A stretch of DNA of 64,000 nucleotides from Bog-473 sp963751335 (GCA_963751335.1 CAVVUB010000007.1:248001-312000); one strand, 5' to 3'; counted from the first letter of the stretch, positions 25,840-34,250 are shown. Program-made: numbers and translations. The notes: generated by a model from the letters alone, not told the origin.

Positions 25840-26859
25840 ATGGTCCTGGTCAACAACGCCGTGTACGTCGGTGGACGGAGAACCGCCGACCCACGCACCC
25901 TCGATGAGACATACGAGGCCCTGCGCGAACGGCGCGGCATGGCCTGGATTGGACTGTATCGACCTGATCTCGAAGAGATCCGGTCCGTGGCTCATGAATT
26001 CCAATTGCACGAACTGGCCGTAGAGGACGCCGTCTCGGCTCACCAGCGTCCGAAGCTCGAGCGCTACGGAACGACGCTCTTCACCGTCCTTCGGCCAGCA
26101 CGGTACCTCGATGCAACCGAAGAGGTCGAGTTCGGGGAACTTCACGTCTTTACAGGACAAGACTTCGTTGTCACCATCCGCCACGCGGAGACGCCAGACC
26201 TCAGCAAGGTACGGAAGAGGCTCGAGGGTACCCCGCAATTGCTCTGTCTCGGCCCTGAGGCAGTGCTCTACGCGATCATCGATCAGGTCGTTGACGAGTA
26301 CGCCCCGGTAGTCACCGGGCTCGAAAATGACATCGACGAGATCGAAGACCAGCTCTTCAAGGGCGGGGACCCTTCTTTGGCGCGTCGGATCTACAAGTTG
26401 TCCCGAGAGGTCATCGAATTCCAGAGAGCGACCCAACCGCTCCTGGCCATGTTGCAGGCCCTCGAAGCGGGCTTCGAGAAGTACGAGGTGAATGTCGAGC
26501 TGCGCAGGAGTCTCCGCGATGTCAGCGACCACGTGATCCGGATCGTCGAGCGTGCCGACTCCTTCCGGGCCCTCCTCCAAAATGCGCTCACGGTGCACAG
26601 CACGCTGGTCGGTCAGCAACAGAACGACGAGATGCGCAGCCTGACCGAGACGAGCGTGGCTCAGAACGAGGAGGTGAAGAAGATCTCAGCCTGGGCCGCG
26701 ATCGGGTTCGCGCCGACCATCGTCGCATCGATCTACGGCATGAACTTCCAACACATGCCTGAGTTGCACTGGTACTACGGATATCCCTTCGCGCTCGCCC
26801 TGATGGTGGCGAGTTCCTCGACCCTCTACTTCCTCTTCAAACGACGGCACTGGCTCTAG
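25840..26859 (+). CDS. corA: CorA family magnesium/cobalt transporter
   Basis: Homopentameric divalent-cation channel of the inner membrane (Mg2+, Co2+ or Ni2+). 339 aa, normal length. The N-terminal cytoplasmic alpha/beta domain includes RGMAWIGLYRPDLEEIRSVA and LHELAVEDAVSAHQRPKLER. A long coiled stalk helix follows (VDEYAPVVTGLENDIDEIED ... IYKLSREVIEFQRATQPL), then two C-terminal helices: IGFAPTIVASIYGMNF with the selectivity motif G-M-N at residues 300-302, and FALALMVASSSTLYFLF, ending in basic KRRHWL. It is immediately upstream of a cobalamin riboswitch, so its cargo may be cobalt; that is inference from position only. Confidence 0.95.
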   Translation: MVLVNNAVYVGGRRTADPRTLDETYEALRERRGMAWIGLYRPDLEEIRSVAHEFQLHELAVEDAVSAHQRPKLERYGTTLFTVLRPARYLDATEEVEFGELHVFTGQDFVVTIRHAETPDLSKVRKRLEGTPQLLCLGPEAVLYAIIDQVVDEYAPVVTGLENDIDEIEDQLFKGGDPSLARRIYKLSREVIEFQRATQPLLAMLQALEAGFEKYEVNVELRRSLRDVSDHVIRIVERADSFRALLQNALTVHSTLVGQQQNDEMRSLTETSVAQNEEVKKISAWAAIGFAPTIVASIYGMNFQHMPELHWYYGYPFALALMVASSSTLYFLFKRRHWL

Positions 26860-26954
26860 GCAGCGAAGCCCTTGCGTGACGCAGGCGCTTCGACAGGACT
26901 TCGGATAACCGAACGTCTTCGGCTCGGGTCTGGAGCCTGAAGGAAAGCCTGTGT

Positions 26955-27115
26955 TAACCTCGGCATCGCAGTTCAAGTAGTTCGACGGGGAAGCCGGTCA
27001 AAGTCCGGCACTGGTCCGCAGCCGTGGGTGGTTGAACAGATTGTTCGCCACGAGTCGGAATGCCGCCGAACTCCTGAAGTGGGTCCGTATCCGTCGAGAA
27101 ATGCGGCAAGGACCC
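26955..27115 (+). promoter_or_regulatory. Cobalamin (adenosyl/aquo-B12) riboswitch and expression platform
   Basis: Conserved B12 riboswitch core: GGGGAAGCCGGTCAAAGTCC (26997-27006 region), GGCACTGGTCCGCAGCCGTG, and the B12-box-like AGTCGGAATGCCGCC (27053-27067). Closing stem P1 is visible: CGGCAT (26961-26966) pairs with ATGCCG (27060-27065). Downstream, GGGTCC (27081-27086) and GGACCC (27110-27115) can pair to form the switching hairpin. The target is the secreted protein starting at 27182. Expected logic: high cobalamin lowers expression. Confidence 0.88.
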
Positions 27116-27181
27116 GGGTGGTCTCCGCTGGTTTGAACGAGGGGCCTTTCGGGTTGGTTGCCCGGAATTGGAGTCATCCCC

Positions 27182-28537
27182 ATGAGGTTCCACCGAATCC
27201 TCACCCCGGCAGCCCTGGCGGTCTGTGCAGCTTTTGCCGTCGTCGCGATACCGACAATGGCCGGCGCGACAACGTCACCATCTTTGCCACAACCCCTGTC
27301 CGCCCAAGCGGGAGCCACATGGCTCGCCAGTCAGTTCACAGCGCAGGGCTTCATCCCATCACAATCCGATCCCGGAACGGCCGACCTATCGGCAACAGCC
27401 AATGGCCTCTTGGCCCTGACCAGTGCCAACACCGACCCGAGCCTGGCTACCAAGGCGCTCTCCTACCTGGAGGCCAACGTCGACGCCTACGTCTCGCAAG
27501 ACGGTGTGGACGGACCCGGACAGCTCGCGCTGTTGCTACTCGACGCACACGCGTTAGGCGCCGATCCGACCTCCTTCGGCGGCACCAACCTGGTCGCCCG
27601 ACTCTTGGCAACGCAGGAGCCGTCGGGTAAGAACACCGGACTCTTCGGCACGAAGGCTCAGGTGAACGACTTCAACGCCGGCGACTACGACCAAGGGCTG
27701 GCTTTGGCCGCCCTCGCCGCGACAGGAAACACTCGCGGCTCGGCGATCAGGACGGCTGAGTCGTGGCTACTCAACCAACAGTGCCCGGACGGTGGCTGGA
27801 CCAGCTACGAGTCGAAGAACAATCCGTGCGACGGATCTCCCGCTGACTTCGTCGGACCCGACACCAATTCGACGGCACTCGCAATCCAAGGACTCGCCGC
27901 CCAGGGCGATCTGGGTGGTTCGGCCGACGCCAACGCACACGCGTTCCTCGTTCACGCTCAGGACAGCGACGGCGGCTGGGGCTTCGAGCCCAACACAGCC
28001 AGCACACCTGGGTCGACCGACCCGGACTCGACGGCGTTCGTCCTGCAGGCCATCCTCGCCCTCGGGGATTCGCCAACGCAGAAGCCATTCGACAAGACCG
28101 CGAACCCGGTGTCGGTTTTGGAATCGTTTCAGTCGACGTCGGGCGTCGACCAAGGATCGTTCAGCTTCCCGGGCATCAGCGGACCGAACCTCCTCGCGAC
28201 GTATCAGGCGGTGCCGGCCGTCGCGGGGGTGATCTTCCCATTCAATCTCTTTGTGACCTCAACGTCCTTGCCACCGGCCACCCTCAAGCAGCCGTACAAG
28301 GCCAAGCTGACGGCGAGTGGTGGCAACGCCCCATACACCTGGTCGGTGGAGAATGGCTTTGGGACCCTGCCGACCGGGCTCACCTTGAACAGCACAACGG
28401 GTGCGATCTCGGGTAAGCCGAAAACCACGGGCACCGCAACTTTCGTCGTCGAGGTCACCGACAGCAAGACAGCGTCGCAGCCTCAACACGACAACGTCGG
28501 CTGGGCTGTCCTCTCGATCACGACGTCAGGCGGCTGA
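27182..28537 (+). CDS. Secreted alpha/alpha-barrel (terpene cyclase/intrinsic factor-like) protein with Ig-like domain
   Basis: 451 aa, exported (signal MRFHRILTPAALAVCAAFAV ... TMAGA). Residues about 40-350 are helical repeats of the prenyltransferase/squalene-cyclase toroid type: TANGLLALTSAN, GPGQLALLLLDAHALGADP, QGLALAALAATGNTRG, LLNQQCPDGGWTSYES, STALAIQGLAAQGDLGG and VHAQDSDGGWGFEP, with QW-like D-G-G-W motifs. No cyclase Asp-rich catalytic motif is evident. The last about 90 residues form a putative Ig (He_PIG) domain: LPPATLKQPYKAKLTASGGN, LPTGLTLNSTTGAISGKPKT. Eukaryotic intrinsic factor and transcobalamin use the same alpha6/alpha6 barrel, and the gene is preceded by a B12 riboswitch, so extracellular capture of cobalamin is a reasonable inference. 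Stand-alone; ATG 27182 chosen for the signal peptide. Confidence 0.8.
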   Translation: MRFHRILTPAALAVCAAFAVVAIPTMAGATTSPSLPQPLSAQAGATWLASQFTAQGFIPSQSDPGTADLSATANGLLALTSANTDPSLATKALSYLEANVDAYVSQDGVDGPGQLALLLLDAHALGADPTSFGGTNLVARLLATQEPSGKNTGLFGTKAQVNDFNAGDYDQGLALAALAATGNTRGSAIRTAESWLLNQQCPDGGWTSYESKNNPCDGSPADFVGPDTNSTALAIQGLAAQGDLGGSADANAHAFLVHAQDSDGGWGFEPNTASTPGSTDPDSTAFVLQAILALGDSPTQKPFDKTANPVSVLESFQSTSGVDQGSFSFPGISGPNLLATYQAVPAVAGVIFPFNLFVTSTSLPPATLKQPYKAKLTASGGNAPYTWSVENGFGTLPTGLTLNSTTGAISGKPKTTGTATFVVEVTDSKTASQPQHDNVGWAVLSITTSGG

Positions 28538-29089
28538 TCAAAACCAAACAGGCGCTCGGGGCAGGGGCACACTGGTCCCTGGCGCCGGTGTCAAGCCCCA
28601 AGCCTCGAGGCCGTTGAATTGCCGAATTACCAATTACATCGTCGGCCTCGGGGGTTGAGCCATGGTGCTGGGCAAGAACGAGGGGCGCTGCTCGTTTCCC
28701 TCGAGCCCGCCACCTTCCGCATCACGGCATCGGCCTGGGTGCGTTCTGAATGCAGGCTTCAGATCAATTGTGAGTCAGCTGTGAGTGAGTGACACAGCGG
28801 CGATCGCCAGGCACAAATTTTGGGCTTCGTCTAGGGAAATCAACGTCTTGAACGTTCCGCGCTGCTGCGCCGACTTGCGCGACGACGGGACTGATCGCGG
28901 CCCACGATTGATCCTGTCGGCCTCGTTGCGCTGACCGATGGCGGTCAGTCTTGTGATTGCGGATGGAGGAAAGCCACGCGCTTCCTTACGAACCTGATAT
29001 GTCGCTACACTTGTTGCGGCGATACAAACTCTGCAGGCGGTCGCGACGTAACCCCGTCCGGCACAATCTCTCACACTGGAAGTACAGAC
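28538..29089. other. Intergenic, no gene supported
   Basis: 552 bp. It contains an inverted pair CGAGGCCG / CGGCCTCG (about 28605-28650) separated by an AT-richer loop, without a T-tract. A minus-strand frame ending near 28775 (SLDEAQNLCLAIAAVSLTHS) lacks a credible start and was not called. The ribosome binding site GGAAGT precedes ATG 29090. Confidence 0.4.
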
Positions 29090-30529
29090 ATGCGCAATCT
29101 TGCACGGACCCGTGCTCTTCCCTTTGCCATCCTCACGACGGTCACTCTCCTGGCCAGCGCAATCGGCGTTCTCGTCGTCGCTGCACCCAGCGGCGCCTCC
29201 ATCGTTACTCACAGTGGAGCGGTCCTCGTCGAACCTCCCCTGCCAGACGTACCCGTTGTGACCGCACAGAGCAACCAGTTCATCAACATGTTCACGGAGA
29301 GAACGGATTTCACGCTGCCGGCATCGACGCCGGTGGACATCACGCCGGACGGGAGCAGCTCGAAAACGTACCGCATCGGAGTCGATCACCTGACCCCGAG
29401 CACCCTGGCGATGGGTACCCCGGTCGACAGCTACTTCATGTACTCCGATCCGGTAGGGCAGCCGCACAAGCTCTTCCCGTACGTCGGGACCCTGACCTTC
29501 AGCACTCCCATTCTCGGGGTGATGGTCAAGCAGCCCACATTGGACGACACGGACACGCCCGATGGCGATCCGACAACCATCTACCAAATCGGCTCAGGCG
29601 ATGGCCTCGAGGACAACGGCGACCAAGTGGAGCTGGAAGGGACATCCACCATTTCGGTGAATTTCAGCACGGAGGATGACATCGACGCCATCCGGATCAT
29701 CACCGCAGCGACACCGAGTACCGGTCCGGGCGGTGGTGTCGGTGGTACCGGTCCGGGCGGTGGTGTCGGTGGTGTCGGCCCCAACGGTCAGGGCTATACC
29801 GAGGTTGCTTCGGACGGCGGAGTCTTCGACTTCGGCAGTCCCTTCTACGGATCGATGGGCGGCCAACCGCTCAATGAGCCAATGGTGGGCGGCGCGCAGG
29901 TCGCCGGACACCCTGGCTACTGGGAAGTCGCTTCGGACGGCGGCGTGTTCTCCTTCGGTGACGCAGGGTTCTATGGGTCAACGGGCGGAACACACCTGAA
30001 CGCGCCAATCGTGGGCATGGCGTCGACACCCGATGGTCTTGGCTACTGGCTGGTGGCCTCCGACGGCGGCATCTTCGCCTATGGCGATGCGAGCTTCTTC
30101 GGTTCTCGGGGAGGCAAGCACCTCAACGCTCCGATCGTCGGTGTTGCTTCCACGCCTGATGGGAAGGGGTATTGGCTGGTCGCTGCCGATGGTGGAATCT
30201 TCTCCTATGGCGATGCTCCCTTCTTCGGGTCGGCCGGCTCTCTGAAGCTGAACGAACCGATTGTCGGCATGACGCCCACGGTTGACGGTCAGGGGTACTG
30301 GTTCGTCGCGTCGGACGGCGGCATCTTCAGCTATGGCGACGCCACCTTCTACGGGTCCATGGGCGGGAAGCCGCTCAACCAGCCGATGGTGGCCATGAAG
30401 CCCACGGCCGACGGACTCGGGTACTGGACCATGGCCTCCGATGGCGGCGTGTTCTCCTTCGGCGACGCGTCCTTCCTCGGCTCAATGGGTGGAATACCGC
30501 TCAACAAACCCGTTGTGGGCGCCTTCTAG
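29090..30529 (+). CDS. Secreted six-repeat G-Y-W-x-V-A-S-D-G-G protein
   Basis: 479 aa with a signal peptide (LPFAILTTVTLLASAIGVLV...SGA). Residues about 38-205 form a unique, strand-rich domain (NQFINMFTERTDFTLPASTP; TYRIGVDHLTPSTLAMGTPV). A Gly-rich linker built on a perfect 27-bp DNA duplication follows. The C-terminal half is six repeats of 42 residues, for example GYWLVASDGGIFAYGDASFF-GSRGGKHLNAPIVG. Each repeat has an aromatic-Gly start, D-G-G-[IV]-F, F/Y-G-D-A and L-N-x-P-[IM]-V-G, compatible with a six-bladed beta-propeller. Such repeats are frequent in exported Acidimicrobiia proteins; they probably bind ligands or polysaccharide. No catalytic residues identified. Confidence 0.85.
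   Translation: MRNLARTRALPFAILTTVTLLASAIGVLVVAAPSGASIVTHSGAVLVEPPLPDVPVVTAQSNQFINMFTERTDFTLPASTPVDITPDGSSSKTYRIGVDHLTPSTLAMGTPVDSYFMYSDPVGQPHKLFPYVGTLTFSTPILGVMVKQPTLDDTDTPDGDPTTIYQIGSGDGLEDNGDQVELEGTSTISVNFSTEDDIDAIRIITAATPSTGPGGGVGGTGPGGGVGGVGPNGQGYTEVASDGGVFDFGSPFYGSMGGQPLNEPMVGGAQVAGHPGYWEVASDGGVFSFGDAGFYGSTGGTHLNAPIVGMASTPDGLGYWLVASDGGIFAYGDASFFGSRGGKHLNAPIVGVASTPDGKGYWLVAADGGIFSYGDAPFFGSAGSLKLNEPIVGMTPTVDGQGYWFVASDGGIFSYGDATFYGSMGGKPLNQPMVAMKPTADGLGYWTMASDGGVFSFGDASFLGSMGGIPLNKPVVGAF
29719..29772 (+). repeat. Perfect 27-bp tandem duplication in Gly-rich linker
   Basis: TACCGGTCCGGGCGGTGGTG plus 7 bases, at 29719-29745 and again at 29746-29772 without a mismatch. It encodes the two T-G-P-G-G-G-V-G-G units of the linker. 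Confidence 0.9.
29794..30527 (+). repeat. Six coding repeats of about 126 bp
   Basis: The repeats begin at the codons for G-Y-T/G-Y-W near 29794, 29920, 30046, 30172, 30298 and 30424. DNA identity between units is well below protein identity, so the array is old rather than freshly amplified. Confidence 0.75.
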
Positions 30530-30735
30530 CGACCGCGCGTCTCGTTGGGGCGGGCGATGGGTTCCGCTGGGTAGCCGTTCGGTCAAACATGCGAGGTTTG
30601 GGTGCGCGGGCGTCGGCGTGCTCGCTCGCGCCGCCGACAAGACCGTTGCGTCGCCTGGGCGCCGCCGCCGGCCACTGGGTGTGCTCACCGATCTCAGGGC
30701 GGTGAGCCCTTCGCGGCCGAGCTCCGCCGCCGCGG

Positions 30736-30788
30736 GATACTTAAGTGATAGCTTGACTTTTGGACGGCCCCAGTGCGATACTTAAGCG
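30736..30788 (+). promoter_or_regulatory. Promoter and double ArsR-type operator, leaderless start
   Basis: -35 TTGACT (30753-30758) and -10 GATACT (30777-30782), 18-bp spacing. The motif GATACTTAAG[T/C]G, containing the palindrome CTTAAG, occurs twice: 30736-30747 and 30777-30788, 41 bp apart. The second covers the -10 and ends directly at ATG 30790, so transcription must start at or next to the start codon. Confidence 0.6.
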
Positions 30789-30789
30789 T

Positions 30790-31131
30790 ATGGTTAACCG
30801 ATTGGCGGAATGCGACCAGGTCTTCCACGCACTGGCCGATCCAAGTCGGAGATCCATGGTGGAGCGGCTTACGCGCGGCGCCGCCTCGGTGAGCGAGTTG
30901 GCCCAACCCTTGCCCATGTCCCTGGCGGCAGTCGTCCAGCATCTCGGCGTCCTCGAGGCGGCCGGGATCGTGGGCTCCGAGAAGGTCGGCCGTGTGCGTG
31001 TTTGCCAGCTTGCCCCCCAAGGCCTGCAGCCGGCCGAAGGCTGGCTCTCCGCCCAGCGCGCCGAATGGGAGCACCGGCTCGACCGCCTGGGCCAGCTCCT
31101 GGCGGAACCGAATGACGACCAATTGCCTTGA
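30790..31131 (+). CDS. ArsR-family transcriptional regulator
   Basis: 113-aa winged-helix repressor: CDQVFHALADPSRRSMVERL, then VSELAQPLPMSLAAVVQHLG (helix-turn-helix) and LEAAGIVGSEKVGRVRVCQL (wing), followed by WLSAQRAEWEHRLDRLGQLL. It belongs to the metal-independent ArsR group that partners with SRPBCC (AHSA1) genes; no Cys metal-sensor pair in alpha3. First gene of an operon with the next two. The repeated operator over its own promoter suggests autorepression. ATG 30790 chosen over an upstream start because the promoter -10 lies immediately before it. Confidence 0.92.
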   Translation: MVNRLAECDQVFHALADPSRRSMVERLTRGAASVSELAQPLPMSLAAVVQHLGVLEAAGIVGSEKVGRVRVCQLAPQGLQPAEGWLSAQRAEWEHRLDRLGQLLAEPNDDQLP

Positions 31132-31152
31132 TCATCGAAACGAGGAGGAACT

Positions 31153-31605
31153 TTGTCTACGCGGAGCATCACTCACGCCACATTCATCCTGGAACGCACC
31201 TACCCCGTCCCGGTCCAGCGGGTGTTCCACGCTTGGGCCGACCCTGGGCTGAAGGCCCGCTGGTTCGGCGGGGACTCAACCGGATACCAACTGGACTTCC
31301 GTCCTGATGGGATCGAGCGCAATCGCGGCGACCACGACGGCAAGGAGATCAGCTGGGAGTCGCTCTACCGCGAGATCGTTCCCGACGAACGCATCGTCTA
31401 CACCTCGGTGCTCTCGGAGGACGACACGGTGGTCACTGCGTCGCTCACGACGGTCGAATTCACGCCGCATGGCCCCAACACCACGCTCGTCCTGACCGAG
31501 ACCGGCGCCTACCTCGACGGGCGGGAGCAACCGGCATGGCGCGAAGAGGGGACTGGCGACTGGCTCGACTCCCTGGGACGGCACCTCACGGAGGAATCGC
31601 TCTAG
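31153..31605 (+). CDS. SRPBCC (AHSA1/START-like) domain protein
   Basis: 150 aa, START-like hydrophobic-cavity fold: HATFILERTYPVPVQRVFHA, WADPGLKARWFGG, YREIVPDERIVYTSVLSED, TVEFTPHGPNTTLVLTETGA, and the C-terminal long helix WREEGTGDWLDSLGRHL. TTG 31153 is preceded by GGAGGA at good spacing. Co-transcribed with the ArsR regulator upstream (21-bp gap) and the RibD-like gene downstream; this gene order is widespread in actinobacteria. It probably binds a small hydrophobic ligand; the ligand is not known. Confidence 0.9.
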   Translation: MSTRSITHATFILERTYPVPVQRVFHAWADPGLKARWFGGDSTGYQLDFRPDGIERNRGDHDGKEISWESLYREIVPDERIVYTSVLSEDDTVVTASLTTVEFTPHGPNTTLVLTETGAYLDGREQPAWREEGTGDWLDSLGRHLTEESL

Positions 31606-31659
31606 ATGAGCGAGACTCTTCGCACAGCAGATGAGACGCAGAAGAACAGGGAGGGCACG

Positions 31660-32304
31660 ATGTCGCGCGTTCGCGTTCACAACTTTGCAGTATCCCTCGA
31701 CGGCTACGGGACCGGCGAAGGACAGAGTCTGGAAACACCCTTCGGGCATGCCAAAGAGAGCCTGATGCAACGGTACTTCGGCACGCGGTTCTTCCACCAG
31801 ATGCACGGCGAACCCGGAGGGAGCTCTGGCGTCGACGAGTCGTTCGCCAGTCGATGGGGTCCAGGAATCGGTGCCGAGATCATGGGGCGCAACAAGTTCG
31901 GACCGCAGCGGGGTCCCTGGACAGATCACGATTGGAAGGGCTGGTGGGGAGACGACCCGCCTTTTCACACGCCCGTCTTCGTCCTCACCCACCACCCACG
32001 GCCCTCGATCGAGATGGAGGGAGGGACGACCTTCCACTTCCTGGAAGCCTCGCCGGCGGAAGCGCTCGCTGAAGCAAGGAAGTCTGCGCCGGGGCTCGAC
32101 ATTCGCATCGGAGGGGGTCCTTCAGTCGTCCGGGAGTTTCTGTCCGCCGATCTGATCGATCACATGCACATCGCTGTCATGCCCATCATCCTCGGGCGCG
32201 GCGAACGCCTGTGGGACGGCCAGGAAGGGTTAGAACGACGTTTTGACGTCGAGGTGGTCAGCTCACCGAGCGGCATGACACATATGACCTTCACTCGTCG
32301 TTAG
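31660..32304 (+). CDS. Dihydrofolate reductase/RibD C-terminal-like reductase
   Basis: 214 aa from ATG 31660, chosen because GGGAGGG lies 6 nt upstream; ATG 31606, directly after the previous stop, would add 18 residues. The fold is that of the RibD reductase/DHFR domain: VHNFAVSLDGYGTGEGQSLE at the start, IMGRNKFGP, PVFVLTHHPRPSIEMEGGTT, the NADPH-binding IRIGGGPSVVREFLSADLID, and MPIILGRGERLWDG. Family members reduce pterin/riboflavin-like or related substrates with NADPH, but stand-alone copies in ArsR-SRPBCC operons have no assigned reaction. Third gene of that operon. Confidence 0.88.
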   Translation: MSRVRVHNFAVSLDGYGTGEGQSLETPFGHAKESLMQRYFGTRFFHQMHGEPGGSSGVDESFASRWGPGIGAEIMGRNKFGPQRGPWTDHDWKGWWGDDPPFHTPVFVLTHHPRPSIEMEGGTTFHFLEASPAEALAEARKSAPGLDIRIGGGPSVVREFLSADLIDHMHIAVMPIILGRGERLWDGQEGLERRFDVEVVSSPSGMTHMTFTRR

Positions 32305-32326
32305 AGGGCCAAGCTCCTGACCTTGG

Positions 32327-33562
32327 TCAGTCCCAGATCAGCCTGAGATCCTTCACGTGCCGGAGCCCCGGCGGGTACTCGAGGTCCTCGTGCCCGGGCT
32401 TGATGCGGTAGTCCGGGATGCGCCGGTGCCACTCGCGCAGGGTGACCCGGAGCTCGCGCCGGGCCAGATGGCTGCCGAGGCAACGGTGGACGCCGCCCCC
32501 GAACGCGATGTGCCGATTCTCCTCGCGGTCAAACCGCACGTCAGTTCCGTCGGAGAAGATGGCCGGATCGACGTTGGCCGCTCCGTAGCTGACGACGACC
32601 GCCGTCCCCTTGCCCACCCGCCGACCGTTGGGAAGCTCGGTGTCCTCGGTGGCCACCCGAGGCACGCCCGCGGGAACTGGAGATTCCCAGCGCAGGAGCT
32701 CCTCGACCGCCGAAGAGATGACCGAGGGATCCACCACGATCTGGCGACGGTGCTCAGGATTCTGAGCCAGGAACGCGTAGAAACAGGTCAGGGAGTCACT
32801 GACCGTGTCGAGGCCGGCGATCAAGAAGAGGAAGAGGATGTCGAGAATCTCGTCGGTGGTGAGCCGGTCCCCGTCGATCTCGGCGGCCAGGAAGCCGGAG
32901 ATGACGTCGTTGCGCGGCGCGACCTTGCGGTCTGCGATCACGCCCCCGAAGTACTCGTAGATCTCCTGACCGGTGGCCGCCTGGACGGCTCGCCGTGCCT
33001 CCGGGTCGAGGCCGGCATCGGGATTGATCTTGTCGGGGTGCAAGATGCCATCGCGCAGGTGGATGAAAAGGTCTAACTGCTCTTCGGGTAGACCCATCAA
33101 TCCGAGGAACACCGACGAGGGCAGCAGCTCGGCGAACTCCTCACTGAAGTTGCACTCCTTGCCATCGACGAACGAGTCGATGAACCCGTTGACCCGTCGA
33201 GCAATGTCCTCCTCCTGCGCCTCCATCTTGCGCGGAGCGAAGAGTGGGTCGAGGAGCTTGCGGTACTTGGCGTGAAGCGGCGGGTCGACATTGAGTGGGA
33301 TCAACGGGCGGACGTTCCCCAAACCCATCTCCACCCGCGACGAGAACAGTTGGTGGTTACGGAGAACGTGGTCCGATGTGGCCCGGTCGAAGCTGAGCCC
33401 GAAGCCCTCACCCACCTCGACATAGCCTCCCTTTTGAATCATGTCGATGTACCCGGGTTGGGGAGCCTTGAGATCGGTCATGGAGCCCATGGCCCTCTCG
33501 GCGTCATCTTCCGAGCGCCCGCCCACCTTGGCCACGTCGTGGGTCGAGGTCCTGTCGGCCAT
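32327..33562 (-). CDS. Cytochrome P450
   Basis: Soluble bacterial class I P450, 411 aa from ATG 33562 (AGAAGGGGGG upstream). I-helix oxygen motif FLIAGLDTVSDS (A-G-x-D-T), K-helix E-x-x-R in AVEELLRWESP, and heme-thiolate loop FGGGVHRCLGSHLARRE with Cys361. N-terminal text ADRTSTHDVAKVGGRSED is unlike membrane P450s. It hydroxylates an unknown substrate with electrons from a ferredoxin; no ferredoxin gene is adjacent. Overall closest in style to CYP families acting on terpenes or steroids, which I cannot decide from sequence. Convergent with the RibD-like gene (22 bp). Confidence 0.95.
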   Translation of the reverse strand: MADRTSTHDVAKVGGRSEDDAERAMGSMTDLKAPQPGYIDMIQKGGYVEVGEGFGLSFDRATSDHVLRNHQLFSSRVEMGLGNVRPLIPLNVDPPLHAKYRKLLDPLFAPRKMEAQEEDIARRVNGFIDSFVDGKECNFSEEFAELLPSSVFLGLMGLPEEQLDLFIHLRDGILHPDKINPDAGLDPEARRAVQAATGQEIYEYFGGVIADRKVAPRNDVISGFLAAEIDGDRLTTDEILDILFLFLIAGLDTVSDSLTCFYAFLAQNPEHRRQIVVDPSVISSAVEELLRWESPVPAGVPRVATEDTELPNGRRVGKGTAVVVSYGAANVDPAIFSDGTDVRFDREENRHIAFGGGVHRCLGSHLARRELRVTLREWHRRIPDYRIKPGHEDLEYPPGLRHVKDLRLIWD

Positions 33563-33742
33563 GTCGGCCCCCCTTCTCTCTGATCCTCGGGCCGAGGTTA
33601 GACAGCGGGCCGGTCTCACGTGCCGCCCCACCGAGACCCTGGTCCGTAGCGGACTCGTCTCGAGCCGGTTCCTTCCACCTGTCCGAGCCGGTCCACCGTT
33701 CCTGGAGCACCGGGCGGGCCACGAACGCTGCCCTCTCCGGGC

Positions 33743-34250
33743 TTAAGGCAATTGCCGGATTCTTCGCGCCAAATACCAGGAGAAGTAACCCCGATACCTC
33801 TCCTGAAGATCGCTTCGCTGCCAGTCCCGCCCGTCGATTTGTCCCCGACAGAGCAGTCGTCCGCAGCGACACTCCATTGAACCGTCAGAATCGTCGAAGA
33901 GGGCGTAATCGGTTGTCAGCTCCTCTCCGGCTTCGATATCGCGGATCGCGATGAGGACGCTGTTGCCGCCAAAACCGACGTTCGGCTCGCAGGAATGGTT
34001 GACGAAGAGCATGACCGACTCATACTCTTCGTCAGACAGCGCCACGAGATGAAGATCATCGGTGATCTGCACGTCCGAAATTCTGGAGTTCAAGAGGCAA
34101 GGACTGGAGCGTCGTGGTGGACACGATGTGGCCGCCCTTCACGGCGACCACCTCATCCTTTTCAATCTCCTCGACGGCAACGAGGCCACGACCCGCGATG
34201 TCGCTTTCGATCCCCTTGGCCGCCTTGGGGGATATCCAGGATGCGATCAC
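33743..34250 (-). CDS. SET domain protein, one frameshift
   Basis: Short bacterial SET-domain protein (putative lysine methyltransferase). First frame from ATG 34250: SPKAAKGIESDIAGRGLVAV-EEIEKDEVVAVKGGHIVS. After about 34095 it shifts by one extra base and continues SRISDVQITDDLHLVALSDE, then the SET core MLFVNHSCEPNVGFGG (N-H-S-C-x-P-N), IEAGEELTTDYALFDD (E-E-L-T-x-D-Y), and the post-SET-like CRCGRLLCRG cysteines. Restored length 168 aa. The cofactor and catalytic motifs are all present, so the gene is probably functional and the shift an error. Substrate unknown. Confidence 0.82.

Noticed and set aside
28600..28660. Structured RNA or terminator after the B12-controlled gene
   Set aside because: Only one 8-bp stem with a large loop and no T-tract; too weak to call.
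29794..30527. CRISPR-like array
   Set aside because: Repeats are in frame, 126 bp long and diverged, with no spacers; they encode protein repeats.
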